64,000 bases of DNA from Diphasiastrum complanatum (lineage: Eukaryota > Streptophyta > Lycopodiopsida > Lycopodiales > Lycopodiaceae): NCBI GenBank assembly GCA_029204225.1, contig MU832009.1, forward strand, positions 1 to 64,000, in the 5' to 3' direction. The notes under the pieces are model-generated. The model searched no databases. It saw only the letters and a program-made list of their open reading frames with translations, and was not told the origin of the DNA. Position 1 is the stretch's first letter. Each line of letters opens with the position of its first letter. The position numbers and the translations under genes are program-made. This document shows, piece by piece, positions 16,097 to 28,757 of this stretch.

Positions 16097-16836
16097 TTGC
16101 AGTGAAGAAAACTCAAATGATGAACAATAAATGCTGCTACACACTCTCAATAGGATCCAATAATAGAGTACTATCTCCTCCTATGAAAGATCTTGCAACT
16201 ATTTGTGAATTGATTCTCACTAGCTACACAGATCTCTCTAAAACAAGATCTATTTCACATCAAATGATGGAGTATAGGCAAAGTTAGGATCAAACACTCT
16301 TAGCATGTGTGAAGTACTCTAAGAAACCAAATTTGACTCAAATACAATGATATTGCATGAAACAAAATAGCTAAGATCTCAAAACAGTGCCTAGATCACA
16401 TATAGATGAGATTGGCAAGCATACAACTGTGATTCTGGATCTACCAAGCAATCTCTTGACCAAAGCAAATGTGTCCACCCAGGTCTAGGTGCCCTACCTA
16501 ACACTCTTCAAAAGCTTATAGCTTCTGATTGGCTCAACCAAATGGAATGAAACTGATTGCATCAGAAACTAGACAAAAATAGCTTCAAAACAAGTTATCA
16601 AGCAAGATAAATGGATCAAGCATGAGAGAGAACTTCCAGACTGAAATTGGATATTCCTCACATGTGTCTGAGCACCTGATTCCGTACAGTACCAGGTCAG
16701 ACCCAATCAAATTTGATCTCTTTTGATCCAAGATTGAACAAGATAGCTAGGAAAATGGGCCTTGACAACCTCTAGCTCAAGATTGATGAAAAACTTTTCA
16801 CTTAGATGGATCAAAATGCATGGTAACCTTAGGTAG

Positions 16837-16848
16837 GATCTGATACCA
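16837..16848 (-). other. B1 primer-binding site
   Basis: GGATCTGATACCA-type sequence; its complement TGGTATCAGATCC pairs with the 3' end of plant initiator methionine tRNA. It lies directly against the 5' LTR. Confidence 0.85.
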
Positions 16849-17582
16849 TGTTGAATTCACATGTGTGGATTGTCCACAACATGTACTTGTGATCTCCTAA
16901 GGTGTGTAGATGCACCAAGATCAAGACTAGATTGAGATTCAAGATCAATCTTAGATCCTATGGCAAAAACACACTACTACATGCATTCAATCACTTCCAA
17001 CTCTCACTCACATGTGTGGGAAGTATTCAAAAATTAATCTAAGTAAAAACAAGCTGCTCTCCTCGGGTAGAGAGAGAAAAAATATTATGAGCTCTCGGGT
17101 AGAGAGAGAAAGCTAGAAATCCAATAACTCACAAAATCCATAAAATCACCAAATCAATTAGATCCAAAATGAGGAGTACAATGATACTAGTAGATCCACG
17201 AGCTGCCACTATGCTTAACTATGATTGGACCATACTTTGTCACCCCTTGATCCTATTGGACCATTGATCCATGCACCTCTTAATTCTATTGGACTATATT
17301 CAAGCACACCTCCATTTCCTATTGGACCTCACAAGGTTCCACCTCTAAATCCTATTGGACCTCTTGGAATTCATCAAACAAAAGCTTTACACTTGTCTAC
17401 ACTCTAATTGGCACGTGTTTAGCCTCTTACTCTATTTTGGCTCAATAGTGGCATTAAAGTGAAAATGCATAATTTGCCATCTTTGCCAAATTTATTCCTA
17501 TCAACATCCTACACCTAGATGCTTGATGTAAAAACATAAGACCCTTATATCTAACATAGATAATCTTTTTCAATTCTTCACA
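16849..17582 (-). repeat. B1 right LTR (5' LTR)
   Basis: TGTTGAATTCACATGTG...CAATTCTTCACA, 734 bp, partner of 11363-12095 with only scattered substitutions and 1-2 base indels. It drives transcription of the minus strand. Followed by the target duplication ATATT. Confidence 0.95.
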
Positions 17583-17587
17583 ATATT

Positions 17588-18335
17588 TTCTATTTCAAGC
17601 TAACAAGACAAAGATTATATTCATCATAATCATCAAATAGAGTGGTTTTAGAGATTTTTTACTTTAAAATCTCAAAAAAAACCTTCACTAGAGTACTGAT
17701 TATTGATCCATTACCTAGATAGCTTTCACCCATATCATCATTGAGTTTAGACCAGTTCCATTTAGCTAATGAGAAATCATTGGAGGTTATTAAGCTATAA
17801 ATGGGCCATTATCGTCGGATTTTTGCCATTTATAGAGTATATACTTAGTTGATTGGATTTTCATACTCAAAAATCTTTTTGACATAAAACATCATTTTGA
17901 TGAATGATATTCAGATCAGGTAAGAGTTTCTCTACAAGAACGTAATAAATAAAAATTAGTAAAGTTGTCTTGATCACACACTTCATGCCGAGGAAGTTTC
18001 TCGAAGATCCATTCTTGTTGCCCAGTAAGATCAAAATGGAAAAGAAAAAGATGTTCAAAGATTATATTAAATAATTTAAACATCTCCAATTAGAATGTAA
18101 TCCAGAAATGACTTTCGATCATGCCATGGTCATGTGATTCTTAGGCAGATTTCCAAAAAGCATCAGACATGAACTTAGGAGAAGGGAACATTAAACTACT
18201 TTGCAACAATCAATGGATGATGCAGTGTGAGAAGAAGATGAGGAGTCCCATGATGAACTACATATTGGGATGTTGCATTATATAGTGGGGTAGATTACCA
18301 CAAATTCTACCACCATTACATAATTATAAAAGATA
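17588..18335. other. unique sequence between B1 and element D, no gene recognised
   Basis: AT-rich; no domain or repeat recognised. The short minus-strand frame at 17867-18058 has no family signature. Confidence 0.5.
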
Positions 18336-18969
18336 TGAAATCAACTCAGATTCAAATCTAGTAAAGATCTTTGGTTACAAAACAAGCTACTCCACCAATC
18401 TTTCCAATGTAGAAAAATCAGCATCTACATACAAAATAGAATGCAAAATCTAATAGAACTTGATCAAACATGAATCAAAACATAAAGTACTATTGATGTC
18501 CGTACAAAACCATCAAGATACTATTTCACACGTGTGAACCTGAAAATAGCAAATATAGAACATTCTACACATAGAATTGCAAAATATCACAAGTATAGTG
18601 CACCAATGGATAGTAGAACCCAAGAGAACCATATATAAGCATGAAATGAGATAGATAAGAGAGAAAACTTGTTTCTCCACGAGTTACATCTTTCTATAAC
18701 AGATCCAAACCCTATTTGGCCACTTGTCTTTCCCTCCAAGATGTAAACCCTACTATTTTTGGGTCTAGATTCAATGTACCCAACATTTAAATTTGAATCT
18801 ACTCAAACTCGACTTCTAACTTTTTCACACTTTCAAAAAGTGTTTATTCAAATGAAATTTAGACTAATTAGCTTTGAAAACTCAAACTCTAAGTCTAACA
18901 TAAAATTGGCCTCAATTTGCCAAATATAAAAATGTAGCAAATATGATTAAACTGGTTGAATTTCTCACA
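18336..18969 (-). repeat. 3' LTR of copia element D
   Basis: Ends GAATTTCTCACA, directly followed by CTCCCTCTTCAACTAG, a purine tract on the minus strand (CTAGTTGAAGAGGGAG). The start is placed by length match to the other LTR (22998-23008 plus 43661-44287, about 638 bp). It shares collinear blocks with it: CAATGTAGAAAA, TCACA[C/A]GTGTGAAC, ACATTCTACACAT-like and GGCCTCAA.TTGCCAAAT. Strongly diverged, so D is old. Left boundary approximate. Confidence 0.65.
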
Positions 18970-18975
18970 CTCCCT

Positions 18976-21705
18976 CTTCAACTAGTTTTAGCATAGACTT
19001 TAATAACAGTCAAAGTGAAGTCTTATGATTCATGAACAAGTCTTTTCTCAATGCTTTGGTGAAGATATCAGCTACACATTCCATTGAGGACACATGTTGA
19101 AGCTCCACCTCCTTTGCAATGACTTGCTCCCTCACAAAATGATATTGCACCTCAATATGCTTGCTCCTAGCATGAAAGATAGGATTGGTTACCAACCTTT
19201 GGGCTGATTGATTGTCAAAAAAGATGATTGGGTTCTCTGAAAAATCCAGCAAGTGAAGATCCTTGATCATCCTCTTGATCCATACCATCTTCTTTGTGCA
19301 ATATGTAAGAGCACTAGATGACAATGAGATAGTGGCTTGTTTCTTTGACATCCATGATATAGCTCCATCACCTATGAAAATACAATGAGAACTAATGGAT
19401 TTTCTATCCATTATATCTTCAGCATAGTCCGAATCTGAAAATCTAAAAAGATTAGATGATGATCCCTCATACAATATGCCAAAATCTCGAGTTCCAATGA
19501 TGTACCTCAAAACTTGTTTTCCTAGCTTCCAATACTCCTCACTAAGATCTTGCATGAATTGACTCATCTTCCAACACAATAGCTTAGATCTAGTCTAGTA
19601 ATGGTTAGACAGATGAGTGAACCAACTAGCTTCCTTTAGAGAGTAATGTCCTTGAAAGATCTTTCACTACCTCTTATAGTTAGCTTTACATGAGACTCCA
19701 TAGGTGTATCACTAGCTTTTTCATCTAAAATAGAATTAGCATACTTCTCTTGACAAATGAAAGTATATTGAGAAGATATAATGACTTCTATTCCCAAAAT
19801 GTAGTGCAAGTTACCAAAATCATGCACCTCAAACTCTTTCTTAAGAGGACTCTTGATATCCTCCACATCTTGATTTTCTCCACCACTCAAGATGATATCA
19901 TCCACATAGATTAGCAAGATAGTAACATCATTTTCAGCAAACCTATAATAAAGTGAATGATCATACTCACTCATAATTTCTTGTCCTTAGGTAACTCCAC
20001 CAATCTTTATATTCCATTTTTCATAAGAGCTTAATACTCAAGATCCATTGCTTGGATCCACTCCTCTTCTTTCCTTGCTTTATCTACACTTGTAGGTTCA
20101 TCAAAAGCAACATAATTTCTAGAAACTGCTTGCTTATGCTTTTCATCATGTGTGAGCCTTGAAGGTACTTGTCTTTCCTTTGATGTTCTCTTTGGCTTTT
20201 GACTTGATGAAGGCCCATCATCATCACCATCTAAAGTAGGATCCTTTACATCAACATCAAGAATGTTAGATCCATCCACATCATCATCAATATTACTTGA
20301 AGACACTTTTGGAATGTTCCCCTCATCAAAAATGACATCTCTACCAACAATCACTTTATTAGTAGAAGGAATGTAAACCTTGTAGGCTTTACTCACCTCA
20401 CTACATCCAACAAACATACCTTTCCTTGAAGATGGATCCTCGTAGGTCCTATAATCAAGAGTGATGTTGACATAGCATGTGCATCCAAAAGTTCTTGGAA
20501 AGTTGACACTCGGCCTCCTCTTGAATAGCATCTCAAAATGTGTCCTTCCATCCAAAATAGCACTCGGCCACCTATTGCACAAGAATTTGGCACACAAAAA
20601 AGCTTGATCCCAAAATGGTTTATCAAGATTAGCACTTAACCTCATGGCTTTAGCACTTTCACATAAAGTCCTATTCTTCCTTTCAACCACTCCATTTTGT
20701 TGTGGGGTCCTTGGTGTTGTATACTCCCTTTTGATCCCATGCTCATTACAAATGGCCTTGAACTTGGTAGATATGTACTCACCACCATTGTCACTCCTTA
20801 AGCACTTGATCCTTGTTGCATTCTTGAACTTAATAAAGACAGCATACACTTCATCCTTGCTCTTTAGTGGATAGATCCAACAAAATCTACTAAAATCATC
20901 AATGAAAGTTACATACATCTTAGCTCCACCATTGCTAATTAGTAGTTCCATGAATATTTGAATGTACTATATGAAAAGGCCTATGTGACTTAGACATAGC
21001 ACAAGACTCACAAACATGATTGATGCCACTTAAGGAACTTGGAAGACCTATCACAACCTTCTTTCTAGCCATCACCTCCAATGACTTGAAATTGAGGTGT
21101 CCCATCCTTTTATGCCAAACCTCTTGAATATGTATTTGCTCTCTTGCAACACATCCAACTTGGTTAGCAATAACACAAGCATCTAGTTTGAACAACTTCC
21201 CTTGTCTTTTACCTTTTCCAATCAAGACATCCTTCCTTTTGATCATAGAAGCATCTCTATCAAACTCAATCTTGAGGCCTTTACTTAGCAATTGACTCAC
21301 ACTTAGCAAATTCTTGGTAATAGATGGAATAAACAAGACATCCTCCAAATGAACATTTCTATTTTTAGAGAGAGAAACATGAACTGTGCCAATCCCTTTG
21401 ATGGCACACTCACCATCATTGGCCGTGTAGATCACCCTCTTGTCATCTCCATATTCCAACAAAGAAGTGGAGTACTCTTTATGAAAAGTCATGTGTGAAC
21501 TTGCTCCACTATCAATCCACCATGGATCTAGATCTCCATCATTAGCAAGCATACATGAAGACATCACAAAAGCATCATCATTTGCATCTTGAACATCCAA
21601 ACCATCCTCATCAAGAGTAAGATTACCCTGCTTGTCTCCTTGATCTTTCTTCTTCTTGTAGCACTCACTTGCAAAGTGTCCTTTGATGCCACAATACTCA
21701 AACAA
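18976..21705 (-). pseudogene. copia element D gag-pol remnant
   Basis: Right to left: half zinc knuckle YCGIKGHFASEC; protease DSGASSHMTF; GAG-pre-integrase WHKRMGHLNF...CESC; integrase with FIDDFSRFCW, LRSDNGGEYIS and NGVVERKNRTL (20031-20951); only the second half of RT with LLIYVDDIILSGG (19636-19974); RNase H with SDSDYAEDIMDRKS and SKHIEVQYHFVREQV (19010-19579). The first half of RT, from the integrase C-terminus to before YVDD, has been deleted near 20000. Frames change between blocks. Gag upstream of the knuckle is lost where a different LTR-like sequence begins at about 21706. Close in style to B1 but a separate, older family. Confidence 0.9.
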
Positions 21706-22592
21706 TCAGATCGAGACAATCCTATTACTGCATGAAGGCGGTGGTCGACTGATTCCCTCGGTGCGTGCACTACTACAACAGTAGGTGAGCACAAAATAGA
21801 GTTTAATTGTGTTTATGTAGAAGCAGAAGAGCAGACAGTCAGACAAAGCAATAAGAGAGTCAAACAGAAAACAAAATAGTAAAACATATAATTCTAACAG
21901 ACACTTTGAATGCAAAAACAAGACAATAATTCATTCAGATTAATGTAGAGAAATACAAGTCAAATTGATGCTATGAGTACAAGTCAATAGCGGGCAAAAC
22001 CGCGTGCTCAAGAAGCTAACTTTGCATGAAAGCATCTATTGTGTCTGTCTCTGATCACATAATACATGACATAATATTGATTACAATTACTATCTCTATA
22101 TACAATTTACAATTGTGCAGATGTATGTACAAGAAGGTGGGAGTAGATTGTGGCTACTGTTGTCATTGTCCAGTAGTTGCACGATACAAAAAGTGAGCAT
22201 GAGAAGGCTTTGACTATTCGGAATCGAGCGTGTTGCTGCCGATAGTCAAGAAATTCGGGATTGTTGTTTGACGGTCCTATACAATAGTCAGTTGAGTTGA
22301 CAAGTTGGACTCCCCGATAGTTCGGCCAAGTCGGGCTTATCCGATAAGTCGGCCAACTCCAAAAAGTTGGGTAACTTTGACAAGTCAGACTGCCACTCTC
22401 TTTCCTGTCTTTGATAATGGAGTATTTCTGCAGATTGTGCGATAATGCATGTAAAACTGCAGCAATATGAATGGAACTAGATTAGCATGAGATTTAGGAG
22501 AGTAGAGGAATAAATCCAACAACCTAGACTATACCTATATGTATGGTAATAGAGTGTTAAATGTGGAGAAATTACTTAGTGAATCTCCAACA
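21706..22592 (-). repeat. LTR-like sequence of family E inside element D
   Basis: Interrupts D immediately before the zinc knuckle. The part up to 22521 (ends TAAATCCAACA) resembles the LTR end at 4320-4471. A second CCAACA at 22592 is followed by TCATTTTCCCCTTTC, a purine tract on the minus strand. Probably a solo or truncated E-family LTR; exact limits and target duplication not determined. Confidence 0.45.
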
Positions 22593-22606
22593 TCATTTTC
22601 CCCTTT

Positions 22607-22997
22607 CACGAATCTCATAGTGAAAAATACATGTTGGAAGGCATTTCCGTTTTGCAGACTTTTTGTTGGTGAACCTACCAACTAAGAAGGACCATGTAAT
22701 TACCCATACTAGTGATGCAATGATGCCAAGGAAAGTATGAGAAGTGCTTAGAGATTGTTTGAAACATCAAATCTATCTCAGGCTATGCTTTCAATGTCAA
22801 AACTGAAGAATGTTCAAATGAAACAAGGAGAGTATATAATTGCATTGCATTGGTGAGGCAGATTCATGATGTTTAACTAGTGCAATGATTTGAGATAGAA
22901 ACCACTCCAACTCCCTCTAGAATTGATGGTGCCCTCAATTACTCCACTAGTTTTAGCAAAACATCCAAATTTAGCCTGCAACAAAGCTTTGATACCA
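22607..22997 (-). other. 5' leader and primer-binding site of element D
   Basis: Non-coding leader ending in GCTTTGATACCA (22986-22997; complement TGGTATCAAAGC), an initiator-tRNA primer site. TG of the D 5' LTR follows at 22998. That LTR is cut after 11 bases by element C. Confidence 0.7.
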
Positions 22998-23008
22998 TGT
23001 GAAAAAAT

Positions 23009-24005
23009 TGTTGGAATCTAGAGAGGTTTTTTGGGATTTCTGATTTGACTTGAGAAATCCAAATGTCGGATAGAGAGAGATATGCTCTAAGTCTCCATCA
23101 TTGTTGTGATTAATCAGTGAGCGATGAGCTTCCTATGATCTTGGTATTTGAGATATGTTGTTCTTTGATAGATTCCTGATGTGTCTAGATAGAGTCGAAC
23201 TCTTAACTGTAGCTACTGCTTCTAATTAAGATCTATCCTCTTCCAAGCTATAGACACACACTACTGACCTACTAATGTTTTAGTTATAATGAGAGTTTGT
23301 GTGAAAAACAAATAACCATTGATCTTGTAAGAGCATTCAACAAGCATAGCACATTCAAAGAATATACATAGTAGACAAGAGATAAGAAAAACATATGTTC
23401 AATCAAAATGATCCTTGAGCGCTGTTTGGTATATCGCACAACGCGTTACCGCAAGAGAAACTCTGTCTCTTACGAACAAAGGTAAGTGGTGCTTACTAGC
23501 ATACACTTCTATCTATGTTTGTGTGTGTGTATGTGTCCTTATAGGATTGATCAACTTATCTAATCACTTACTAGCGAATGGCTTTTCATCCTCACATTCG
23601 TCATCCAATCACTCAACCTATCTAACCATCCTTCTCCCGTTCATCTTCTATATATAGAAACAGATGAATCTTCTTCGTCCGTGGAGTTCGTCCGTCCTGT
23701 TGGTACTTTGTTGATCTGAGTTGTGAAGGCACACCAACCTCGTAGCCACTTTTGCACCCATAGATGAAGATGCCACGGTTGTGCTTCGGTCTTCATTTTG
23801 TGGACCACAAGTGTTGACTTGTGGTTTCCTTCGATTCATTTGTTGTTCAAAGATTGAGGTCTGCAGTTCGTTGCAGTCTGTGGTTTGTTGGTCTTTGCAA
23901 TCTTCGTTGTCTGTATGTGTCGCGGTGCATTTGCGATAGTGGTGGTTGCAGTTTGCAGTTCATAAGCTAGCAATGCCTTGTGGGTGGAAACTTCAAGTTT
24001 CTTCA
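23009..24005 (-). repeat. C 3' LTR
   Basis: 997 bp, TG...CA, followed by the purine tract complement GCTCCCTCTCAAAG. Contains CTATATATAG at about 23648. Has only a short GTGTGTGTGTATGTG where the partner LTR has about 29 GT units. Confidence 0.9.
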
Positions 24006-24029
24006 GCTCCCTCTCAAAGCGTGGTAGTC

Positions 24030-25130
24030 TTATGATTCATAGACTCGCATGATGCTTCTCAAACATTGTCTTGTCAAGAGGCTTGGTAGAAATATCACCA
24101 CCATCTCTCTCATTGAAACAAACTCAGTTTTGAGCTTGCCTTTCTCAACTGGATCCCTTATTAGATGATACTTGATAGCTATGTGTTTTGTTTTGGAATG
24201 AAACATGGGATCCTTCATCAAGTGAATGGCGGATGTGTTATCCATATACAAGATCAGCTGCTCGTCAGTGTCCTAGTCCATCAAGGAACTGCTTGAGCTG
24301 CTACAACATACTCTGCTTCGCAAGATGATTGTGCAATAATTGTTTGTTTCTTACTGATCTAAAGAACATCTTCATTCACTGTTATGGTGCAACCTCCTAA
24401 AATACTTTTGGAGTCATCCTTTCCGGATGCCCAGCTTGCATCGCTATTGGACTTAATCTAAAAGCTTGCATCATGAGAAAAACAAAGACCATAGTCCTAT
24501 GTCTATTTTAGGTATTGCAAGATCATCTTAGCAAATTTCTAGTGTGTAGGTCCTGGATTAATGTTGAACTGACTCATTCTGAATATTCTATGTAAGCAAT
24601 GTTTGGCTGTGTTGTTTGCAAAGTACATCAATGAATCAATAAGCCTTCTATAAGGCCTTTGCAGCATAGCTTTCCACTCTGCATCGTCTCTAGGACAGTC
24701 TTCATTTGTCATCACTGTGCCAAAAACCATTGCAGTGTTCACTCCCTTACAATCTATCATCCGAAAATCATCGATTATCTTTCATATGTATCTTGATTGG
24801 TGTAGATATAATTTCTCACCTTTAAGATCTATGTTGATCAGTAAGCCCATGTAGCATCTTGCTTCTCCTAGATCTAATATCTCAAAGTTCTTTGAAATAT
24901 CTTCTTTCACTTGTGCAATCAGAGTGTCGCTCTTTGATAGAATCAAGGTGTCATCAACGTAGACACCGATAATAATAATTTTGGTATCTACGATTTTCAC
25001 ATAGACGTTATAATCAGCCATCAAAGGCTGGAAGCCTAAGGATCTAAGTGTGTGATTCTTCTTCTTGTCCACTATCTGACAGACTGTTTCAGTTCATAGA
25101 TGCTCTTGCGCATCTTGCAGGCGTAGTCAG
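24030..25130 (-). pseudogene. C RNase H and reverse transcriptase C-terminal half
   Basis: RNase H piece: MDNTSAIHLMKDPMFHSKTK then HIAIKYHLIRD. Next comes a 73-codon block with YRRLIDSLMYFANNTAKH, then RT with VYVDDTLILSKSD and ILDLGEARCYMGLLI. A further piece reads CKMRKSIYELKQ, the block that precedes YVDD, with a stop after it. Several frame changes. Coding similarity fades near 25130-25200, where the foreign block begins. Confidence 0.85.
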
Positions 25131-25360
25131 CAAATGACTTGCTGTTGTCGGGCAGCTCTTATGCATATGATTGGTTGGCTTGTGCTGCCCGTAGAGTACA
25201 ATGCTACCTCGAATCAACTTCTTCAAGTTAAACTACTAACCCAGAATGGTTACAAACTAGAACACAGTTACAAACTAGTTTATAATAGTAACAACATTGG
25301 TTGGATATTGTGATTGCAGTAATCTTGCATAGTTACAGTTAGCGGCAAAGTTTGGATTCT

Positions 25361-25585
<225 letters not shown>

Positions 25586-26595
25586 ATGGCATCAAGGAGA
25601 CCGAGATCCATAATAGATTCTGTCATTCTTTACAATGAGAAAGACGAAGCAGAAAATTGGATACCAAAAACATACGTCAAAAACACATGGGTATTAATGC
25701 ATCCATCATCAAAAGGAGTGTTTAGAAAGAGAAAACGATCCAAGTTATGTTCTAGATACTACTGGAAAGCTAGGATTCTTGACTTTAGAGCACCGCCAGG
25801 TGGATAATCCTTTTCAGAGGTGTTAGTTCAACATGTTTATATGCATTCCGAGTTGAGTATTCAATCCGTCAATCCAAATGATCTTAGTAAATGCAATTGT
25901 AAGCATTTGAATCATTGCGGTTTTATTTTTATGCAACTAAATTCAACTCTATTCTTTTGTGCAGAGTCACCTTTATTTAACTTACTGAATTTGGATATCT
26001 ATTTGAAAACTCATATCTATTCTAAAAGCAGATTTATATCCATCAAATATAAAGGAATGGAAGCCCACACAATCACTTGCAGGTATATTGGATGTCATAC
26101 ATTCAGATATAAAAAAATTGCAGTACAAAGGCCGATCTTCAAAAGAACTTGCCGATAGTGGAATCTATTTTTATGAATCACTTTACATTCCAAATACGCA
26201 TGGAAGATTTGGAAACCTTGAGGCCCTTCCACTTCCAAGCTTGGATAGTGAAGAATGGATTACTCCTGACAACATTGTTTCAGAATCATTTCAATGCAAG
26301 CTCTTTACTGATGTGAATAATTCTATAAAAATAAGTACTGAGTCCAAAAATGTCCGATTAAGTTGATTTATTTCTTTGAATCTTGACATTATTTGTTTGT
26401 AAGGATTTGTTAGATGATACATTGTCAGAACTTATGGACAAAGGTTGGGACCATAAATCAAACAGAGAAATAGATTGTCGAATAAAAAAAGACTCCATTT
26501 GCTTTCGATATCAAATTGAAAGACAAACATTGAGCCTTACTATTGTTGAAGTTGAAGAAGACTGGAGCCTTCACTATATCCGAACAAAGCCTTGT
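25586..26595 (+). pseudogene. unknown gene X, exon pieces
   Basis: Not recognised. Three or four coding-like blocks on the + strand are separated by AG acceptors. Block 1 (25586-25800) starts MASRRPRSIIDSVILYNEKD and contains a basic patch KRKRSK; it ends at CCAG/GTGGAT. Block 2 follows TTTGTGCAG near 25963. Block 3 follows CACTTGCAG near 26082 and reads ELADSGIYFYESLYIPNTHG. Block 4 (26404 on) reads DDTLSELMDKGWDHKSNREI. Block 4 is cut at 26596 by the LTR of element B2. The GA tract may form its 5' leader or promoter. It shares with Y, Z and W an intron-rich structure and location in the foreign block. Could be transposon cargo or a captured host gene. Confidence 0.4.
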
Positions 26596-27324
26596 TGTGA
26601 AGAATCGAAAAAGATTATCTATGTTAGATATAGGGGTCTTATGTTTTTTATATCAGGCATCTAGGTGTAGGATGTTGATAGGAACAAATTTGGCATAGCT
26701 GGCAAATTACACATTTCCACTTGTAATGCCACGATTTAGCCAAAATAGGAGGTGCTCATACACGTATGAGGAACATCCAATTTCAGATTGAGAGTTCTCT
26801 CTCATGCTTGATCCATTTATCTTGCTTGATAGCTTGTTTTGAAGCTATTTTTGTTTAGTTTTTGATGCAATCAGTTTCATTCCATTTGGTTGAGCCAATC
26901 AGAAGCTATAAGCTTTTGAAGAGGGTTAGGTAGGGCACCTAGACTTGGGTGGACACATTTGGTTTGGTCAAGAGATTGCTTGTTTGATCTCTGTTCACAG
27001 TTGTATGGTTACCAATCTCATCTATAAGTGATCTAGACATTGTTTTGAGATCATAGCCAATTTGTTTCATGCAATATCATTGAGCTTGAGTCAAATTTGG
27101 TTACTTAGCGTATTTCACACATGATAAGAGTAAATGATCCTAACTTTGTCTATAGTCCATCATTTGATGTGAAATAGATCTTGTTTTAGAGAGATTTGAG
27201 TAGCTAGTAAGAATCAATTCACAAATAGTTGCAAGATCTTTCATAGGAGGAGATAGTACTTCATTATTGGATCCTATTGAGAGTGTGTAGCAACATCATT
27301 TGAGTTTTCTTCACTTCAAATGTC

Positions 27325-28000
27325 TTCAATGAGTTCATCTTTGTTGGAACCAAGTGAAAGATTGTCCACTTCAAACTATTCAATTTGGAAGATGAGGATG
27401 GAGTCCATCTTGATCCTTCAAGACGTGATGGACATGGTTCTTGGCCTTGAAGAAGAACCACAAGTTCTTCTAGGATGGCTCTCCACTACATTAAGATGAA
27501 TGTCTCTAATGAGGTATTGAGGGAGATAGGTACTTGTACATTAGCCAAAGAAGCTTGGGATTCTATCAAGGCTATCTATGAGGCTAAGAACACCTCTAAG
27601 CTCCTCACTCTTAGAAATCAAATCTTTCAAAGTAGCCAAAAGAGTGATGATAGTGCATCTAGTTATGTTTTGAAAGTAAAAGATATTCATAGAGAGCTTG
27701 CTTGCATTGGTGATTCCATCGACATTAATTATGCAAATTATCTTTGCAATAAAATCCCACATACAGCTCTTGGAGGAAAGTCACCATATGAAATCTTATA
27801 TTTGAAGAAGCCTAAGGCTGATCACCTTAGAGTTTTTGGATGCATATGCTTTGCCCATATTCCCTTGGAAACAAGGAAGAAGGAAGATCCTAGTGCATGC
27901 AAAGGGATCATGGTTGGATACTCATCCACCAAAAAGGCCTATAGAGTCTTTGTACTCTCTACTTCTCAAGATATTGAAAGTAGAGATGTTGTCTTTCATG
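27325..28000 (+). pseudogene. B2 gag fused to integrase fragment
   Basis: Starts MSSMSSSLLEPSERL and keeps the Trp codon (ISIW-type, TGG) that is a stop in B1. A frame break near 27470 follows LGLEEEPQVL. It continues MNVSNEVLREIGTC, AKEAWDSIKA, NQIFQSSQKSDD (CAA where B1 has TAA) and ACIGDSID, then jumps to integrase NYANYLCNKIPHTALGGKSP and VFGCICFAHIPLETRK. Internal deletion of zinc knuckle, protease and integrase core. Ends at DVVFH where A1 entered. Confidence 0.88.
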
Positions 28001-28701
28001 TGTGAAAGTACTGTACTTTAGGACCATAAATGGATCTACAAAAGATCCACAAGAGTGATTGGATGCTTGCTTAACAATCTATCAAAAAACTAGACACAAA
28101 AAAGTTGATCTAGATTGGCAATTTGACAAACAACAAGCATTAACAATCAAAAGCATTGATAAACATTGAAATCCGAGCCCACACGTGTGTACTACAGGCT
28201 GTAGTACGGCCTTCAACCTGAGAAACAAGTAAAAATTGATTTGGTTTCATTTGGATCACAAAAACTCAATGTACATAGTGAACTAGCTTGAGATTGCCAA
28301 TGAGCTCCAAAAAAATTTTATCTTCTCACTATGGAGAGAGGGAATACATAGCAAATTCGACTTCCTTCTTGAAGTTAGGTGGATTTACAGCATGTAATAA
28401 GGAATTTAACTCACTCTCCTTGACCTAAAATGAAACCCTAGTCTATTTCCTAGAGTTATGCTTGGTAGGTAGCTAGTTGGTCAAATTTTCACCTTAAACT
28501 TAGGTGTAGGTCCTATAAAGTAGGGATGACCACCAAATAGACATGACCAACTCTCTTGACTTGACCTAACCTACATTAGGATGGGTTTCCCATGTGGCAT
28601 CATGGCCTCACATGTGTGGGACCCACTTGTGTACACAATTTACACTATTCTACATGGTTTTTGATCAAGCTAGATTTGCCAATTTTTGGCAATTCTTCAC
28701 A
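28001..28701 (-). repeat. A1 3' LTR
   Basis: TGTGAAAGTACTG...CAATTCTTCACA, 701 bp. Contains CACACGTGTG (28180-28189), followed by the inverted repeat GTACTACAGGCTGTAGTAC and by CACATGTGTGGGACCCAC near the other end. Followed by purine tract complement CTCCTCAAA. Confidence 0.95.
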
Positions 28702-28757
28702 CTCCTCAAATTTAGCTTGATCTATTTACAACTCTCTTGATAGATGAATGAGAGCTT

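Larger units (their letters stand above)
11363..17582 (-). mobile_element. copia LTR retrotransposon B1, structurally complete
   Basis: Two near-identical LTRs (11363-12095 and 16849-17582) bound gag-pol. The 5-bp target duplication ATATT is at 11358-11362 and 17583-17587. The primer site CTGATACCA (complement TGGTATCAG) abuts the right LTR, and a purine-rich tract (minus-strand TTTTTTAGGAG) abuts the left LTR. Gag carries three nonsense codons and a one-base frameshift, while the pol frame stays open for 1069 codons. High LTR identity means a young insertion. B1 is a relative of broken copy B2 and of the gag at 63-64 kb. Confidence 0.95.

Noticed and set aside
21768-21785. CACTACTACAACAG as a CACTA terminus
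   Set aside because: No matching inverted partner or subterminal array; it lies in LTR-like sequence of family E.
22765-22880. Plus-strand gag-like stretch (SQAMLSMSKLKNVQMKQGEY)
   Set aside because: Resembles a copia gag helix but is very short and in the opposite orientation to element D; insufficient to annotate.
28140-28215. CRISPR-like or other array from repeated short palindromes
   Set aside because: The repeats are paired LTR features (two copies per element) with no spacer array; the genome is eukaryotic.
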